Shown piece after piece: positions 1 through 11,827 of a stretch of DNA of 64,000 nucleotides (its first letter is position 1; each line of letters opens with the position of its first letter). Source of the stretch: Paulinella micropora (Eukaryota > Cercozoa > Imbricatea > Euglyphida > Paulinellidae); NCBI GenBank assembly GCA_019918135.1, contig WBZZ01001268.1, forward strand, positions 1 through 64,000, read 5' to 3'. Below the pieces are notes generated by a model that was not told the origin of the DNA, did no database searches, and saw only the letters and a program-made list of their open reading frames with translations. A program made the position numbers and the translations under genes.

Positions 1-446
1 GAATGCCAGAATTCATGATCCTGTTTATGCGTATGCGCCTGAAGGATTGAACAGCAAAAGACATAATGATATGATTTTGAGAATAATGGAGCTCTGTATG
101 GCGCCCCACAGGCAGGCCAGATCTAGAGATGGTACGAGATACTAGCGCCCAAATAAGAGGAGCTAGGATTTAGATTACTAGACTCAGATCTATGTACGTT
201 TGTTGAAAAGGATAAGCCCATAAGAGATAGACATAATATTATTTCATATCGATAATTTAGTTTTCTCCGCACCTAACGAACGGACTTTTGAAAAGTTTGC
301 TAGTAATCTGGAGAAGTTCTATCCACTAAAGCACTTAGGTGTAGCGAAAGTGTTTAAAGGGATAGAAATATTTCAGGAGGAAGAGCGCATTTTATTACAT
401 CAATCGCTTGAAGTAGCAGAAAGAGATTTTGAAAGATGTAGGATAT
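1..446 (+). pseudogene. Ty1/copia reverse transcriptase fragment, cut by the window edge
   Basis: The first codons read NARIHDPVYAYAPEG and a later stretch (about 250-410) reads FSAPNERTFEKFASNLEK followed by KHLGVAK and GIEI. These match, residue for residue in many places, the RT of the intact-looking copia element at 5343-6710 on the other strand, so the two are relatives. Several stops and frame changes lie between the two stretches and the catalytic His/Tyr-x-Asp-Asp box has decayed to HIDN. The fragment ends abruptly near 446, where an opposite-strand gag-like piece begins. It is a dead remnant of an older plus-strand copia copy. Confidence 0.85.
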
Positions 447-821
447 GGTGCTGCCTGACCAGGCAGTACACCTAGTGCTGAACATACAAAGTGCAACAAG
501 GGTAGGATGTTTGAAGGCAACTGAGACGTACAAGCTCTGTTTCCACATAGCTTTTGCGGGATCCTTTCTCTGCTTCAACTGTCTCCTTCTAGCTCTCCTA
601 TCGTTCTTTGACTTGCTTCTTTCTTTCTTCTTATGCCTTGCATCTTGGCTCTCCCGTGTTCCGGAGGCCTCGGCGTTTTGTGGCGATATAACAGATCTAG
701 GCTGACACAGTGGAGTCGTGGCAACTGCACTACCTCTAGTCTTCTGCTCTGGCTTTCTTCCTGGACTTTCGTCATCTACACCGTCACTAGTGTCAGACTC
801 TGTACTATATTGCTCATCCAT
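447..821 (-). pseudogene. Copia gag-like remnant in opposite orientation
   Basis: Read on the minus strand from ATG at 821, the frame is acidic (DEQYSTESDTSDGVDDE) and then strongly basic (KKKERSKSKNDRRARRRQ), followed by LYVSVAF. The gag protein of the copia element at 10247-11824 has the same order: an acidic DSEEDEESDTS stretch, a basic KKKRQ block and LCLSVAF. I infer that this is a piece of a related gag gene, inverted relative to the RT and RNase H fragments on either side. Similarity is short and confidence is moderate. DNA from 822 to about 1230 shows no recognisable gene. Confidence 0.45.
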
Positions 822-1229
822 TCGGAACAGTGCGCCCGGTCAGGAAATTTAGTAGTGAAACTAAAAATGCACCCCAAGTCGGAGCTTTCTGCTTTCAACA
901 CCATTCCCAGCACAAATTTCCAAGGTAGATACTTCTCTGTCCTGTGTTTGGTGGTTTCTTTCCCGTCTTTTCACGACCAAGGCTCATAGCCGGTACCGGT
1001 ACCGTGAGAAGCTGATACCTTCCGTTCGGAAAGTAAAATGACTGACGGGTATAACGCTCGACCGGTAATGAAAACCCCGTACGCAGAGGGTAGTTAACGC
1101 CGTGAAGCAGTCAAACTCTGCGTCTCCACTAGCGTCCTAGTCTACAGTTAATACGTCTAAAGTAACACACTCAGTTTTGCAGTTTGGGCGATCTTTATTA
1201 GTGAATAAAATTCAGAGTGCGTGCACGTG

Positions 1230-1919
1230 GCACTGGAAAGTACTAGAAAGTATTTGCACTATTATATTCAAGATTTCAAGAATCGTTGACTGTACTACTT
1301 ATCTATCCCAGAGACAAATTCTACTATCGAGAAAGTAATAGATGCTCTGGAAGTGAGTGAGCATATACATTATCATATTCCTTAGGGAAAACGTATAAAT
1401 GAATACCCTCTTGTTTGGTACGTTGACTCAGACTTCGCCGGGGAGAAAATCACGAGGAAATCCCGGTCAGGATATATCTTCCTCTTTAACGGAGCCCCGG
1501 TAGTCTGGTTCTCAAAGCTACAGACGGTCATAGCTTAATCAACCCTTGAGTCGGAAACCGTTTCAGCCAATGAGGCAGTCAGGGAGCTACTTGCCTTACG
1601 ACAAACCCTTCGGGACATGGGATTACCCCCAAAAGGTCATACCCCCTTGTTCGAAGACAACGAAGGAACCATCATCCTCTCGGAGAGAGGACCAGGGCAG
1701 TCTAGGACCAAACATATCGATGTCCGGTACCACATGTTGGAGACATTGGTCCAAAATGGTGTGGTAAAACCTTTCCGGGTACCCACGGATAATAATCTTG
1801 CGGATATTTTCACCAAGATTAATTTTATGTTTGAGAAATTCAACTACCTGGCGAACCAGATTTCGGTGAAGTTGGTGAAGGATTTTCTCGCAAGGTTCGG
1901 GAATGAGATCGCGCTGTAA
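1230..1919 (+). pseudogene. Copia RNase H domain, decayed
   Basis: A plus-strand frame contains the copia RNase H signature VWYVDSDFAG (about 1414-1443), then KSRSGYIF, GAPVVWFSK, STLESETVSANEAV, LFEDNEGTI and TKHIDVRYH, ending with NLADIFTK and a stop near 1919. This order (D..D..E..D and the closing HID..ADIFTK) is diagnostic of the Ty1/copia C-terminus. At least one in-frame stop lies just before STLES. Together with the RT fragment at 1-446 it probably belongs to one old element whose middle was rearranged. Confidence 0.85.
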
Positions 1920-2027
1920 CTACCTGATAATTTACGTATAATTCTACAAGCTATGAGCATTTCGAACTATATTCACGGAAGTAGTATATATAAGTTTTCG
2001 TTTAATGAATTTTCCGCATTTTGTATA

Positions 2028-2330
2028 TTGAGGGGAGTGATGTAGGGGACCAAGATGCCGACCGGAAGGATGCTCGCGGATGAGCCCGTTGGATGTCTTT
2101 GGATCTCAGATTGACTAACGGACTCTAAGGGAACTTCCCCTCACCTACGCCCTCCCCCACCGTTGAGTTTATGAATTAATCTATAATGACGTAAGGAAAG
2201 TCCAGGGGGAGGAGTGCAACGCGATGGCGGCGAAGCGCAAGCGGATCGGGAGGTGATCAGGGCTGCGCACCCAACACGTTATTCGCTGACCTACACCTGC
2301 TAAGTATGCGCGTGTTCCCGGGCTGGCGGA
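2028..2330 (+). mobile_element. Polypurine tract and start of putative 3' LTR of the old copia copy
   Basis: About 110 bp after the RNase H stop lies a purine-rich tract (gaggggagtga, ending at 2040), directly followed by TGTAGGGGACC at 2041. A polypurine tract abutting a TG dinucleotide is how a 3' LTR begins. I cannot find the second LTR or the exact 3' end, so the right boundary is arbitrary. Confidence 0.4.
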
Positions 2331-2421
2331 AAGCCCCAGAACTCGTACGACCCTAATTGTGACCGTAGTAAATTACCGTAATTAGTAATATTACTTACGC
2401 TCGTACATATATTATGCTCGT

Positions 2422-2424
<3 letters not shown>

Positions 2425-2458
<34 letters not shown>

Positions 2459-2515
2459 CATATATATATATATGTATATGTATATATTATATATATATGT
2501 ATATATATACATATA
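2425..2515. repeat. (CA)n followed by (TA)n microsatellite
   Basis: A run of CA dinucleotides passes directly into TA/TATG repeats. No gene is visible from here to about 4020. That interval holds an ordinary AT-rich stretch and the motif array listed next. Confidence 0.9.
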
Positions 2516-3339
2516 AAGAGGCCAAGTTGAAACTCCGTGGGTGGCACGAAGGGTGATTCATCACTCCTCGAGAGTAAGACCTAGGTGCCACCCCGGATAG
2601 TACGGACCGGCTGATACTTTACATTTTCGTATACCCCCTACGGGAAGCGCTTCAAAATTTTATTTTCGAATTATGGTCATAGATGTAAATATTTATCGTA
2701 AATACATATATACATTATCATACTAATGTTACATATTTACGCTATTACTATATTCGGGGTTATAACCACATCAATGTACTTTTATATGATATATGTATGA
2801 TTATTACATATTTACTTTTACCCTGAGTAGTACTCAATTGAGAGGTTAAGGAGAGTAAACTTCTTCTCGTCGGGTAGGCCCTGCTATACCATAGGTCTGC
2901 TGCCTTGTATGTACTCTGAGACAATTTGATACATACTCGCTGTGGGTAGTTAGCCAATCCTGACATCACATCTCGGAGAGCGTGAGCCTTCAGGCCCGGT
3001 AAGGGTATATGTTTTGAGTTTGTTTTTTCTAATGCCAAGTTTCACAAAATAGTTATAGTATATAGTCGTAACTCATGTTAGGACCTGCAGTAACTTCAAG
3101 TTACTTACTTAATTTACTTTGTTCCAGGTGGAGTGGACTCACAGTGGAACTAATAATCTTAATTCACTAATACTACCGCCCGGTTAAGGGCCGGTCACCT
3201 TGTATCAGAGTAACGGCCCACGGTGTCACCCGTCGGTAGAGCCTTTACTTATGATCCGGCTAGTCAAGGAAGTTATCTGGCGCGCTCTGCTGGCGCCTTT
3301 CTTATCATCGTCGACATTCAAGTTAACACACAAACTCTA

Positions 3340-3600
3340 TGAAATTTTTTCTTTTTAATAAAAAAGTTCTATCTTATAAAAAAGTTCTATCTTATAAAAA
3401 AGTTCTATTTTGTAAAAAAAGTTAAACTTGTTTAATACACATAACTTTTTTATACCTTTAACTTTTTTTATACGTGGAACTTTTTGTATATTAACACTTT
3501 CACCTTTTTTATAAGCTTAACTTTTTTTATAGGTTTAACTTTTTTTATACTTTTTTATTTTTTAAATATATATACGTTAAGTTTTTTACTCCGGTATATA
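3340..3600. repeat. AT-rich array of aaaaagtt/aactttttta motifs in two orientations
   Basis: The left half repeats aaaaaagttctatcttat two to three times. The right half repeats the complementary-sense motif aactttttttata with short variable spacers. The array is therefore an imperfect inverted repeat centred near 3430. It encodes nothing recognisable. Confidence 0.7.
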
Positions 3601-4020
3601 TTAACAATGATAGAAATCAATTTATACAGATCCGGTATAAGTTTAATAAGTCAGTAAACTTGAAAGTTTGCCTTCCATACAATATTAATATATATCGACT
3701 TCGATTTACATCATCTATTATTAAAATCAAGTCACTGGGGAATACACATCCTGTACTGACGAGCTAAAACTCTAAGCAAGTTCCACGCGCAAATCCCTTC
3801 AAAATCTCCTCCAGAAAGGTGCAAAAACCTCTGTGCGCACGCATATAGCGCTTCACATTCTAAAAAACTAACTCAGGGGGCATGAGTTCCGGAAAATAGG
3901 CAGGCACACGTACATATGTCACTCCCACAACAGCAAACCACCCGGCTCCAACTATTGGCATGGACCCTCCCCCCCAAAAAAGGGGGGGGGGGGGAAGCGA
4001 AAGAGAAAGAAAGAGAAGAG

Positions 4021-4586
<566 letters not shown>

Positions 4587-4900
4587 CAAAGTAATCTATC
4601 ACTCAAACGCAGAGTTTAGGGAAGCTACCCCGCTAAGGGTATAGCCTGATAACCGAAGAAAAGACTTTTAATGACTTTGGGTCACACAAATTTATGATGT
4701 TATGACCTTTACAGAATGGTAATACTCATTTAATTCTAGGCATTCCAGACTATGATTCGCGAATACTCTAGAAAGTGTCCTTGTCAGTAATAAAGGTATT
4801 AATAACTGTCCGGCCTATGAACCTGCCTATGACTAAGACTATCCAAATTACCGGTAAATTGTCTAGGTGGAGTAACGGGTATTAGTAGTACATTACAACG
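4587..4900 (-). repeat. 3' LTR of the copia element
   Basis: It runs from caaagtaatctatcactc to cattacaacg and matches 11828-12138 except for a few substitutions and a small indel (gggtatagcctgataacc against gggtaaagaataacc). A polypurine tract, taaggggga on the minus strand, abuts it internally at 4901-4910. Confidence 0.9.
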
Positions 4901-5342
4901 CTCCCCCTTAGTCGCAAGTCATAGGCTATATTAGTGTGTAAATATAAAAAATAGTGTTGAGGATCAGTTATGGGTTACCCGAAGGTTAAATATCAACTCC
5001 CATTTACATCACATCCTCTATGTATGTATATATGTGTAGTCATGCAGTAACATGTATGAAGTATGTATGTGTTCAAAAATTTGCAAGCGCTTCCCGTAGA
5101 GGGGTAGCAAAATAAAAAAAAATTTAGATTTCCTATTCTAGGAGAAAGAATGATAGAAAGAATTTAAATTGCTAAGTTAGCTAGGGAAAGCCTCGCGGCT
5201 GCCGGCCTCGCGTGGCAGTCGGCTACCCAGCCTCGGCTCGACGGCTCTTGACCCCTGCGCAAAACAAAGCTGCTGCAACAAGCAACAAACTGCACAAAAT
5301 ACTCAAAGCAAATATAGGTGAGTGGACACGCAAATCCCGAAA

Positions 5343-6712
5343 TTACTTGAGCTTTACCGTAAATTTGTTAAGTAAGTACTCGAATTGTTCTTTCGGTAAA
5401 TATTTTGTCATTACATCACCTATCTGCTTCTTCGTACCTACTTTTACAAACTTAATCTCACCGTCTCTCTGTAGGTGGTGCATAAAGTGTAATTCTAAAG
5501 GTAAGTGTTTAGTTCTATTACCTGACATACCCCTCTATGCCGCTAAGACTGTTTGAGAGTTATCCTCGAATAATTCTATCGGGCTCTTTTGGGCTATGTT
5601 TAGTTCTTGTGTAATGTGTTTTAGTGCAAGTCCCTCTCTAATGCACTCAGTTGCTGCAAATATTTCAGCATCATTGGAACTCAGGGCGATGCGACTCTGT
5701 CGCTTTGATAACCATGCAACTGGATCGCTGCCCCATAGGATCACGAATCCAGTGCGGGACTTCCCTGTTTTCTTACAAACTTTGTGAGCCGCGTCGGGCC
5801 ACATGGAAAGTTTTGGATAGGTTTGCCCTTCTTGCTCTGACTTAGGCTCATGGTAAGCTAAACCTCGATAAGAGTTAACTAAATAACGAAAGATTCTGCC
5901 TAACATCGCATAAGTTATTCCCTTATCGACAGTTTGCATGACACTTGCCGAATTTAGTGCTTGTTCTATATCGGGTCTTGTCATCTTTGCGAGAAATAGC
6001 AAACGACCAACTAGACTAGGAATTGAAAATTTTTGCAAGCTAGTTGATTCCGACATCGGTTCCGTGAAATGTTCTTGCGCTGGAGTACTAACGGGTTTAG
6101 CAGAATCGTAGCCTACCTCTTTTAGTATCTGCTGCTGATATTTTCGCTGATGCAAAATTATTTTCCCGTTCGATTGCTCTATCTCTATTCCTTTGAATTC
6201 ACGGGCAATACCGAGTCTTTTGAGCGGGAAATGTTTTTCTAATGCGGACGCAAAACGCTCATATGCTTGTTTGTTTGGTGCGGTGAACAACAAGTCATCA
6301 ACATGAAATATTCCTACTATCGCCTCTCTCAAAGCTTTATCATTTTCTACAAACATACATAAGTCTGAATCTAGCAACCTAAAACCTAGCTCCTCTAACT
6401 TGGGTGCTAATATCTCATACCATCTTCTTCCTGCCTGTGGTGCACCATATAAAGCACCATCTATACGCCATATCATCCCCTCATGCCCTTCTCTGTCTAC
6501 ACTCTCTGGCGCATATGCATAAACAGGGTCATTCATACGAGCATTTAGGTATGCATTTTTAAAATCTATGCCGTATAGTTTGTGTTTGTGCCAGGCAGCT
6601 AGTTTGGCGAGAAATAAAAGTGAATGGTGCGCGGCGCAAGGAACAAAGAGCTGATCTGGGTTATAGCTAACACCGGGTTCTAACATATCTCCCCGTAAAG
6701 CTAAACGAGACT
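5343..6712 (-). pseudogene. Copia reverse transcriptase and RNase H, two lesions
   Basis: The frame carries YGIDFKNAYLNA, GALYGAPQAGRRWYE and the catalytic FHVDDLLF (about 175 codons in), then the RNase H blocks AGLAY..SMWPDAAHK, WLSKRQSRIALSS and DAEIFAATE, and finally TKHLPLELHFMHH and DVMTK. These are the canonical copia motifs. HVDD replaces the usual YVDD, which is common in copia elements. Two breaks are visible: a one-base frameshift near 6710, where the integrase frame ends at GKSS, and an in-frame TAG at 5535-5537 between LAA and RGMSGN. The domain order and length are otherwise complete, so decay is recent. Confidence 0.9.
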
Positions 6713-8820
6713 TTATGAACTTTTCCCGTTCTCATCTAACTTTACTTTGTGAACCCATGTCAATCTAACTATCTTACTAACTCCTGCCTTGCTTGCCTCC
6801 TTATGGGGTACCCATGTGTATGTGTTAAAGGATTGAAGAGCTTTTAGCTCTGTTTTCATACCCTCTAAAACATCTTTAGCTGTCAAACTTTCCTCTATGA
6901 CATCTTTGGGTCTGATATCTACATACAAATAAAAATCACGAATCTCATCTGCCACCATACGGTCATCGCATAAAAACATATTAGCGGGACTTTGTAACGG
7001 GTATTCGGGATCTTTCACGGAGTATTTGAGGATTTCCGAATTCAACATCCGTTCTTCTTCGTCTTCAAACTTAACTATGTGGATGGGCTGAGGTCTGTCT
7101 CTTACTACGAGTCTATCTCTGGGGTCACTCACTCTGCTGACTACCCCTACGCGTACTATGCTCTCCCATCCCTCACCGTACTTTTTCTTCGCCCATCCAT
7201 CTCCCCATGCACGCGCGGGCAATCTTACTACCTTACCTATTAGCTCTTGAGCCTCGCTCTTTTCTCTCTTGGGCTCATCGCTAGGGGTAAATCTCTCTAC
7301 TGCCTTGCGCTGCCTTTTACCGGGGATTATGTTACTCTCCGTTACTCTCTGACTCTGCTCCCACGTTAATCCCTTAGATGGTGGTGATTTTTCTTCGTAT
7401 GCTCTTCTTTCATGTATTTTTAGTGGATCTGTTGGATCTTGTTCATTCGTATGCTCTTGTGGCTTGATCTTGTGCTCTGGGGATAATTGTTGTGGATAAT
7501 GTGGCTCTGGACTTGTGTGTAGGCGTGTATGTTTGTGATCCAATGTATTCTTCTCCACATGCTCATTTTCATGCTCATTCTCATTCGCATCAATATCAAC
7601 ATTCTCTGTCTCCCCCTCAACTTCATCAAAGTGTGTTGTTGGGTGGTCGTTGTTGACGTTGTGCGGTGACTTAGGTGATTGAGGTGGTGATTGGGGTGGT
7701 GATTGGGTTGGTGACGCTTGTGGAGATGTGTGTGGTTGCTCGCTCTCATTCTCATTCTCCCCCTCAGAGTCATCATTATCCCACGACACTAGTTTAGGAG
7801 GATGAGCTTGTTTACCGATTTTGTGAATATTAAATCTCACATCCCTCACTCCGGAAATTATCTTCTTACCATCCCATACGCGGTATAGTTCCCGAAATAG
7901 ATCATATCCTACTAGCATCACCTTTTTCCCTCTGTACTCTCCCTTCCGCACTTTAGTCTTAGGTATATGTAACACACCCATACATCCTATTGGTTTTAAA
8001 TGAAAGAATGTTGGTTTTCTACGTAACAGCTGCTCATAAGGCGAAATTCCTTTGCGTTCCCCGTGAATTGCCGGTAGTATGTTGTGAATGGTTGTTGCTG
8101 CGTGTTCTAATTCTGCCCAGAATTGCGGCGGTAATTTAGCGTGATATCTCATTGCTCGTGCAGGCCCCGCCGTAATATCATTCACTTTTTCCGCAATAGG
8201 ATTCCCGTCTTTATCGTTTGTCGCGGAGGTTTTCCAAATAAAGCGAATATTTTTCCACCACTTAATGACTTCCTCCGGAATATGGAATTCTTGATTTGCG
8301 CGAATTTCCTTTACTTTGTTTCCTGTCTGTCTCTCATAAAAGGCTACAGCTTGTTTTAAGCAATCTACAAACTCATTCTTATGGGCTAAATAAAAGTCAA
8401 GAATGAACAGTGAGTAGTCGTCGGTGACCGAAAATTTATACCGTTTACCACCTATTGATCTAGTTGCCCACGGTCCTGATGTGTCTATGTGTAGAATTAT
8501 ACCTGGCTTTTGGGCTCTTTCTATTGTATTAACTGCAAAACGTGGCAAACGTTTAGACTTTCCTATCATGCAAGATTCGCAAAATCTCACATCGCTCTCG
8601 TCACCAACTAACTTAATGTTCAAAATTTTTGCCAATAGGCGCATCTTTGTTAACCCATAATGCCCACAGGCATAGTGAAAAAGCTTGATTCCTATCTTTC
8701 TAGGTTTGTCTGACTTTCTGGGGTAAGCTTCATATAATACTATATCTACGTGTAATTCTTTCTCTCTCTTATTTACTTCATGCTTACTTGTCTCGTTTTT
8801 GTTCTCATTTGTGGGGCTTC
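6713..8820 (-). CDS. Copia integrase and linker to RT
   Basis: The open frame reaches upstream of the first ATG (8644) and includes the zinc-binding half HYACGHYG, then FCESCMIGKSK, an HHCC-type domain. The core starts at HIDTSG (Asp 54 counted from the ATG at 8644) and has E152 in NPIAEKVND. The second catalytic aspartate should lie about 35 residues before that Glu, and there the sequence reads IRANQEF, so Asn 117 sits where Asp is expected. This substitution would be expected to block strand transfer. The approximately 300 residues after the core are acidic, Pro/Ser-rich and low complexity before the RT begins near TWVHKVKLDENGK. The frame changes at both ends. Confidence 0.85.
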
Positions 8821-8829
8821 CCTCTCCTT

Positions 8830-9345
8830 CTACCCCCTTGTTGCGAAAGGATCATATCTTTCGTTGACTTTCAATGGTTCATCATATTCGTCATCCCATC
8901 TATATATCATACTCTTAGTTAATCTTCCCCTTACTAATATGTCACTCTCGTTAATGTGGATGGGGTGTTTGAGTATTACTAACTGTCCGTTTTGGTGGAT
9001 GACTGATCTGTTGTGTCTGTGGTCCATCTGTCCTGTAGAGACTATGCTAACTGGTAAGGTAGTGTCGAGTAACATCTTCTTTTCTACTGCTCTAGGCCTT
9101 CCTTTCCCATCTATCACAGTCAGCCTAGCTCTTCCTGACTTACTCAACTCCCTTTCTCCATTACCTGTCAGTAGTTCTACCGGGTCTATCTCATCGACAT
9201 CCGTCAATCTGTCTTCTCTGCATGATATGTCTGTGCTTGCTCCACTATCCTGTACTGTCATGTCTCTCTTTTTCATCACTCTTTTTCTCACATGTATCAG
9301 TACATGCTCTGTCTCTCCTTCTGTCTCTGTCTCTGTTTCTAGTTC
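8830..9345 (-). CDS. Copia aspartic protease
   Basis: The motif MTVQDSGASTDISC holds the DSGAS active site typical of copia proteases (DS/TGA). The frame opens just after a stop near 9345 with a TETETETEGE run, so it does not share a frame with the gag/zinc region upstream (stop at 9339). A frameshift, programmed or mutational, would be needed to link them. A stop at 8830 separates it from the integrase frame, which continues in another phase. The later residues DIDPVELLTG and ILVRGRLTKS have no special signature. Confidence 0.8.
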   Translation of the reverse strand, partial: ELETETETEGETEHVLIHVRKRVMKKRDMTVQDSGASTDISCREDRLTDVDEIDPVELLTGNGERELSKSGRARLTVIDGKGRPRAVEKKMLLDTTLPVSIVSTGQMDHRHNRSVIHQNGQLVILKHPIHINESDILVRGRLTKSMIYRWDDEYDEPLKVNERYDPFATRG

Positions 9346-10230
9346 ACCTCAGAGACTCCTCTACCCTCACCTTGTCCCTCTTCTGTGAGTTGTGGAGGTG
9401 TAGTGATGGGACTCTGTCTGACTGCTCTCTCCAAGTACACTCCTTCTATTGCTCTTACTATGTCAGTCAAAAAGTCATCTCTCTCTAGCTCGCCACTCAC
9501 GACACGCATCACTTCTCCATTCATTCCCCTCACGCACTCATTCATCAACGTTTTAGCTATTTCATTTATATCTTTGAAGGCTATGACGGGAGGGTTGATG
9601 GGTTGCGTGTTTGTTGTCTGTGTTGGTGGGAGTGCTGTGATTGGTCTAGAACTAGAGATTTGGAGTTGTCGTGAGGTGGGACCTATTTGGTTGCCAAACT
9701 TGTTGACAGAAGTGGGCCCAAGTCGTTGCTCTCCCTCACCCACTCCACTCTCTTCTCTCCCTTCTCTGCTCTGGCCGGTCCGCTGACTAGAAAATGGATT
9801 ATGTTTGCGTGGTTGTTGCGGAATATTTTGCGAGACTTGTGGACTTGTGGAAATTTTGGTGTCAAGTAAAGTTTCAAATTCCCCGAAAACGAGTCTTTGC
9901 GTAATTTTACGAGACTTTTCCAATGCCACAGCTTTAAGACCTCGTTCGTCTGGGTAGTAAGGAGATTTGGGGGGACGCAACACGGGACTTACCGACAAAT
10001 CCAACTCCGGATAGTCTGGGTCTTGTGTGGCGTGATATCCGCAGTACCTCGCATAAGATAATCGTTTCGCGTGATTTGCGTATATTCCTTTTCCTTTTGA
10101 TTTTTCAACGGAAACATTACACGGTTTTTTGCGTCTGTTTATTCCGGCACATTTTGTGTCAGGCGTGACTCCGTAAGAACTCTCAAGCCTCAAAGGAGTT
10201 TCGTTAGGGTTAGGGGTGACTGGGGAACAT
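9339..10230 (-). CDS. Zinc-binding accessory region between gag and protease
   Basis: A 284-residue open stretch, without a convincing ATG, contains TKCAGINRRKKPCNVS and later ARYCGYHATQDPD. The pattern C-x9-C-x25-C-x2-H (Cys15, Cys25, Cys51, His54 counted from 10193) recalls the small zinc-ribbon module seen in scattered fungal and viral proteins, where a basic CxGxxRRxxxC loop is followed by C-x2-H. The remainder is Pro/Ser/Gln-rich. The frame is contiguous with gag except for a 59-bp tandem duplication at 10231-10348 that shifts the phase by two. I infer that it was originally the C-terminal part of the gag polyprotein. Confidence 0.6.
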
Positions 10231-10348
10231 CGTGGGGTGGCGGATACTAACCGCTCTTCCTTGCCTTCTCCCGTAGTGAGGAGGGACCTCGTAGGGTGGC
10301 AGATACTAACCGCACTTCCCGTCCTTCTCCACTCTCACTATGTCTATT
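10231..10348 (-). repeat. 59-bp tandem duplication at the end of gag
   Basis: The block cgtggggtggcggatactaa recurs 59 bp later as cgtagggtggcagatactaa, with similarity over about 50 bp. Because 59 is not a multiple of three, the duplication changes the reading frame and creates the gag stop at 10247. Confidence 0.75.
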
Positions 10349-11824
10349 CCCTACCCTAGGTGTAGTCTTTGTATCGTTCAAAAGGGCTTGGGGACTTGTA
10401 GATTTGTGATGAGGTGAGCTTGGTTGCTCGTCATCTCTTTCTCTTTCTTCCTCATCATCATCGCTCTTATCATAAGTGTTCCCCATATGGATTAAAGCAA
10501 CGTTTGTATCAGAGTCACTTTGTTCGTCATCGTTTTTGTCGTTGCCGGTTGTTATCAAAGTGAGTGCTTTCTTTTTCTTATGAAAGGGTTTCTTTTTGTT
10601 TTTGTAATTGTTCTTTTGTTCGTTCTTTTCTTGTTCCGTGCCTTTGTCTTCCGTTTGGTTCCGTTTTAATTTTCCTTCTTTGCGGAACTTTTCCGAAATC
10701 ACCGGACAATATCTCATGGTATGGCCTTTGGCATCACATCCGAAACACGTGACTTTGAGCGTCCAGTTTGGAGCTGTCTTTGGTCCCGGTTTATTGTCTC
10801 CCCTTTTCCCTTTATTATCCATCAGGAGATTGGTCTCTTGCCGCTGCTTGCCATCCCGAGATTTCTTGTTGTTGTCTTTGCGAATTTGAGTTTTTCTCTC
10901 ACGGAAATTGTTACGTCTTTCTTTTTCTTCCCACATTAACCATCTTTCCTTAGATGCTTCGCATAGTTCCAAGAAATTTGGTCTTAGTCTGGCCGGGAGA
11001 TCATAGTGGTCCACCTGAAATTTATCCCCGAAAGCTGGATGGTAGCGCAATTTCTTAAATAGCTTTCTCTTTGCTTCCTCATCGGAAAATGGCGCCCCAC
11101 GTAAACTTTCAAGCTGGATTTTCTTTGCGAGAAATTCATTTAGCCAGTCTACATACCTCTGACCTGCCCTTGGTCTCGTTCTCTCAAACTCTTCCTCTAA
11201 CATGTACCTACCTGCTCCGGAAATGCCTCCCCATTGATCTCTTACTACTATCAACTCTTCAATGGGTCCTTTAGTCTTCTGTGTTCGCAGGAAATTAGAT
11301 ACATTGTCTTTGGAAAAAGCCACAGACAGACATAACTGCAAAGTTTTCATCCTTTCATAATATTTCTTCTCTTTGCGGATAGCTGTCTTTCTTCTTGTGT
11401 GTTGTTTCATACTTTGTCTTTTCTTTTTCCTTGCTTCTTTCTCTTTCCACTCTCTCTTTTGTTCTGCTGTCATTTTATCCCAACCTTCTGGCTGTTTGAT
11501 ATCTTCTTTCTTTGTCTGGGGTCTCTGTCTTCCTCTCTGAGAGGTGTCTGACTCTTCATCTTCCTCACTATCACTTATGGGCGTGTCGGGCTCTTCTAAG
11601 TCTTCTGCTGTCTTAGCCCTTGCTTCGTCGTAAGGAAAATCCCTTTTGGCTTTAGCTGGGTCGGCTAATGCCACAGATACCATCTCTGCCACGTGGACAG
11701 ATATCCCCTGCATGTGCTTCTGAAACTTGCTTGACCAAGGCCAAAAGCTTTGGTCGTTGCCCTCGAATATGGGCACTTGACTCAATACGTGCTTTGGCAC
11801 GCTTGCCTCCTTGTCAAGGCTCAT
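10247..11824 (-). CDS. gag: Copia gag (capsid and nucleocapsid)
   Basis: The protein of about 525 residues starts at an ATG (11824) only three bases inside the 5' LTR edge, so the mRNA leader must lie in the LTR. It has an N-terminal region with FEGNDQSFWPWSSKFQKHM, a copia gag hallmark, followed by an acidic stretch, a long basic coiled region and a CCHC zinc knuckle, CFGCDAKGHTMRYC (C-x2-C-x4-H-x4-C). The last residues (REKARKSG) are out of frame because of the 59-bp duplication. Gag forms the virus-like particle and binds the element RNA. Confidence 0.9.
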   Translation of the reverse strand: MSLDKEASVPKHVLSQVPIFEGNDQSFWPWSSKFQKHMQGISVHVAEMVSVALADPAKAKRDFPYDEARAKTAEDLEEPDTPISDSEEDEESDTSQRGRQRPQTKKEDIKQPEGWDKMTAEQKREWKEKEARKKKRQSMKQHTRRKTAIRKEKKYYERMKTLQLCLSVAFSKDNVSNFLRTQKTKGPIEELIVVRDQWGGISGAGRYMLEEEFERTRPRAGQRYVDWLNEFLAKKIQLESLRGAPFSDEEAKRKLFKKLRYHPAFGDKFQVDHYDLPARLRPNFLELCEASKERWLMWEEKERRNNFRERKTQIRKDNNKKSRDGKQRQETNLLMDNKGKRGDNKPGPKTAPNWTLKVTCFGCDAKGHTMRYCPVISEKFRKEGKLKRNQTEDKGTEQEKNEQKNNYKNKKKPFHKKKKALTLITTGNDKNDDEQSDSDTNVALIHMGNTYDKSDDDEEERERDDEQPSSPHHKSTSPQALLNDTKTTPRVGNRHSESGEGREVRLVSATLRGPSSLREKARKSG

Positions 11825-11827
11825 AAC

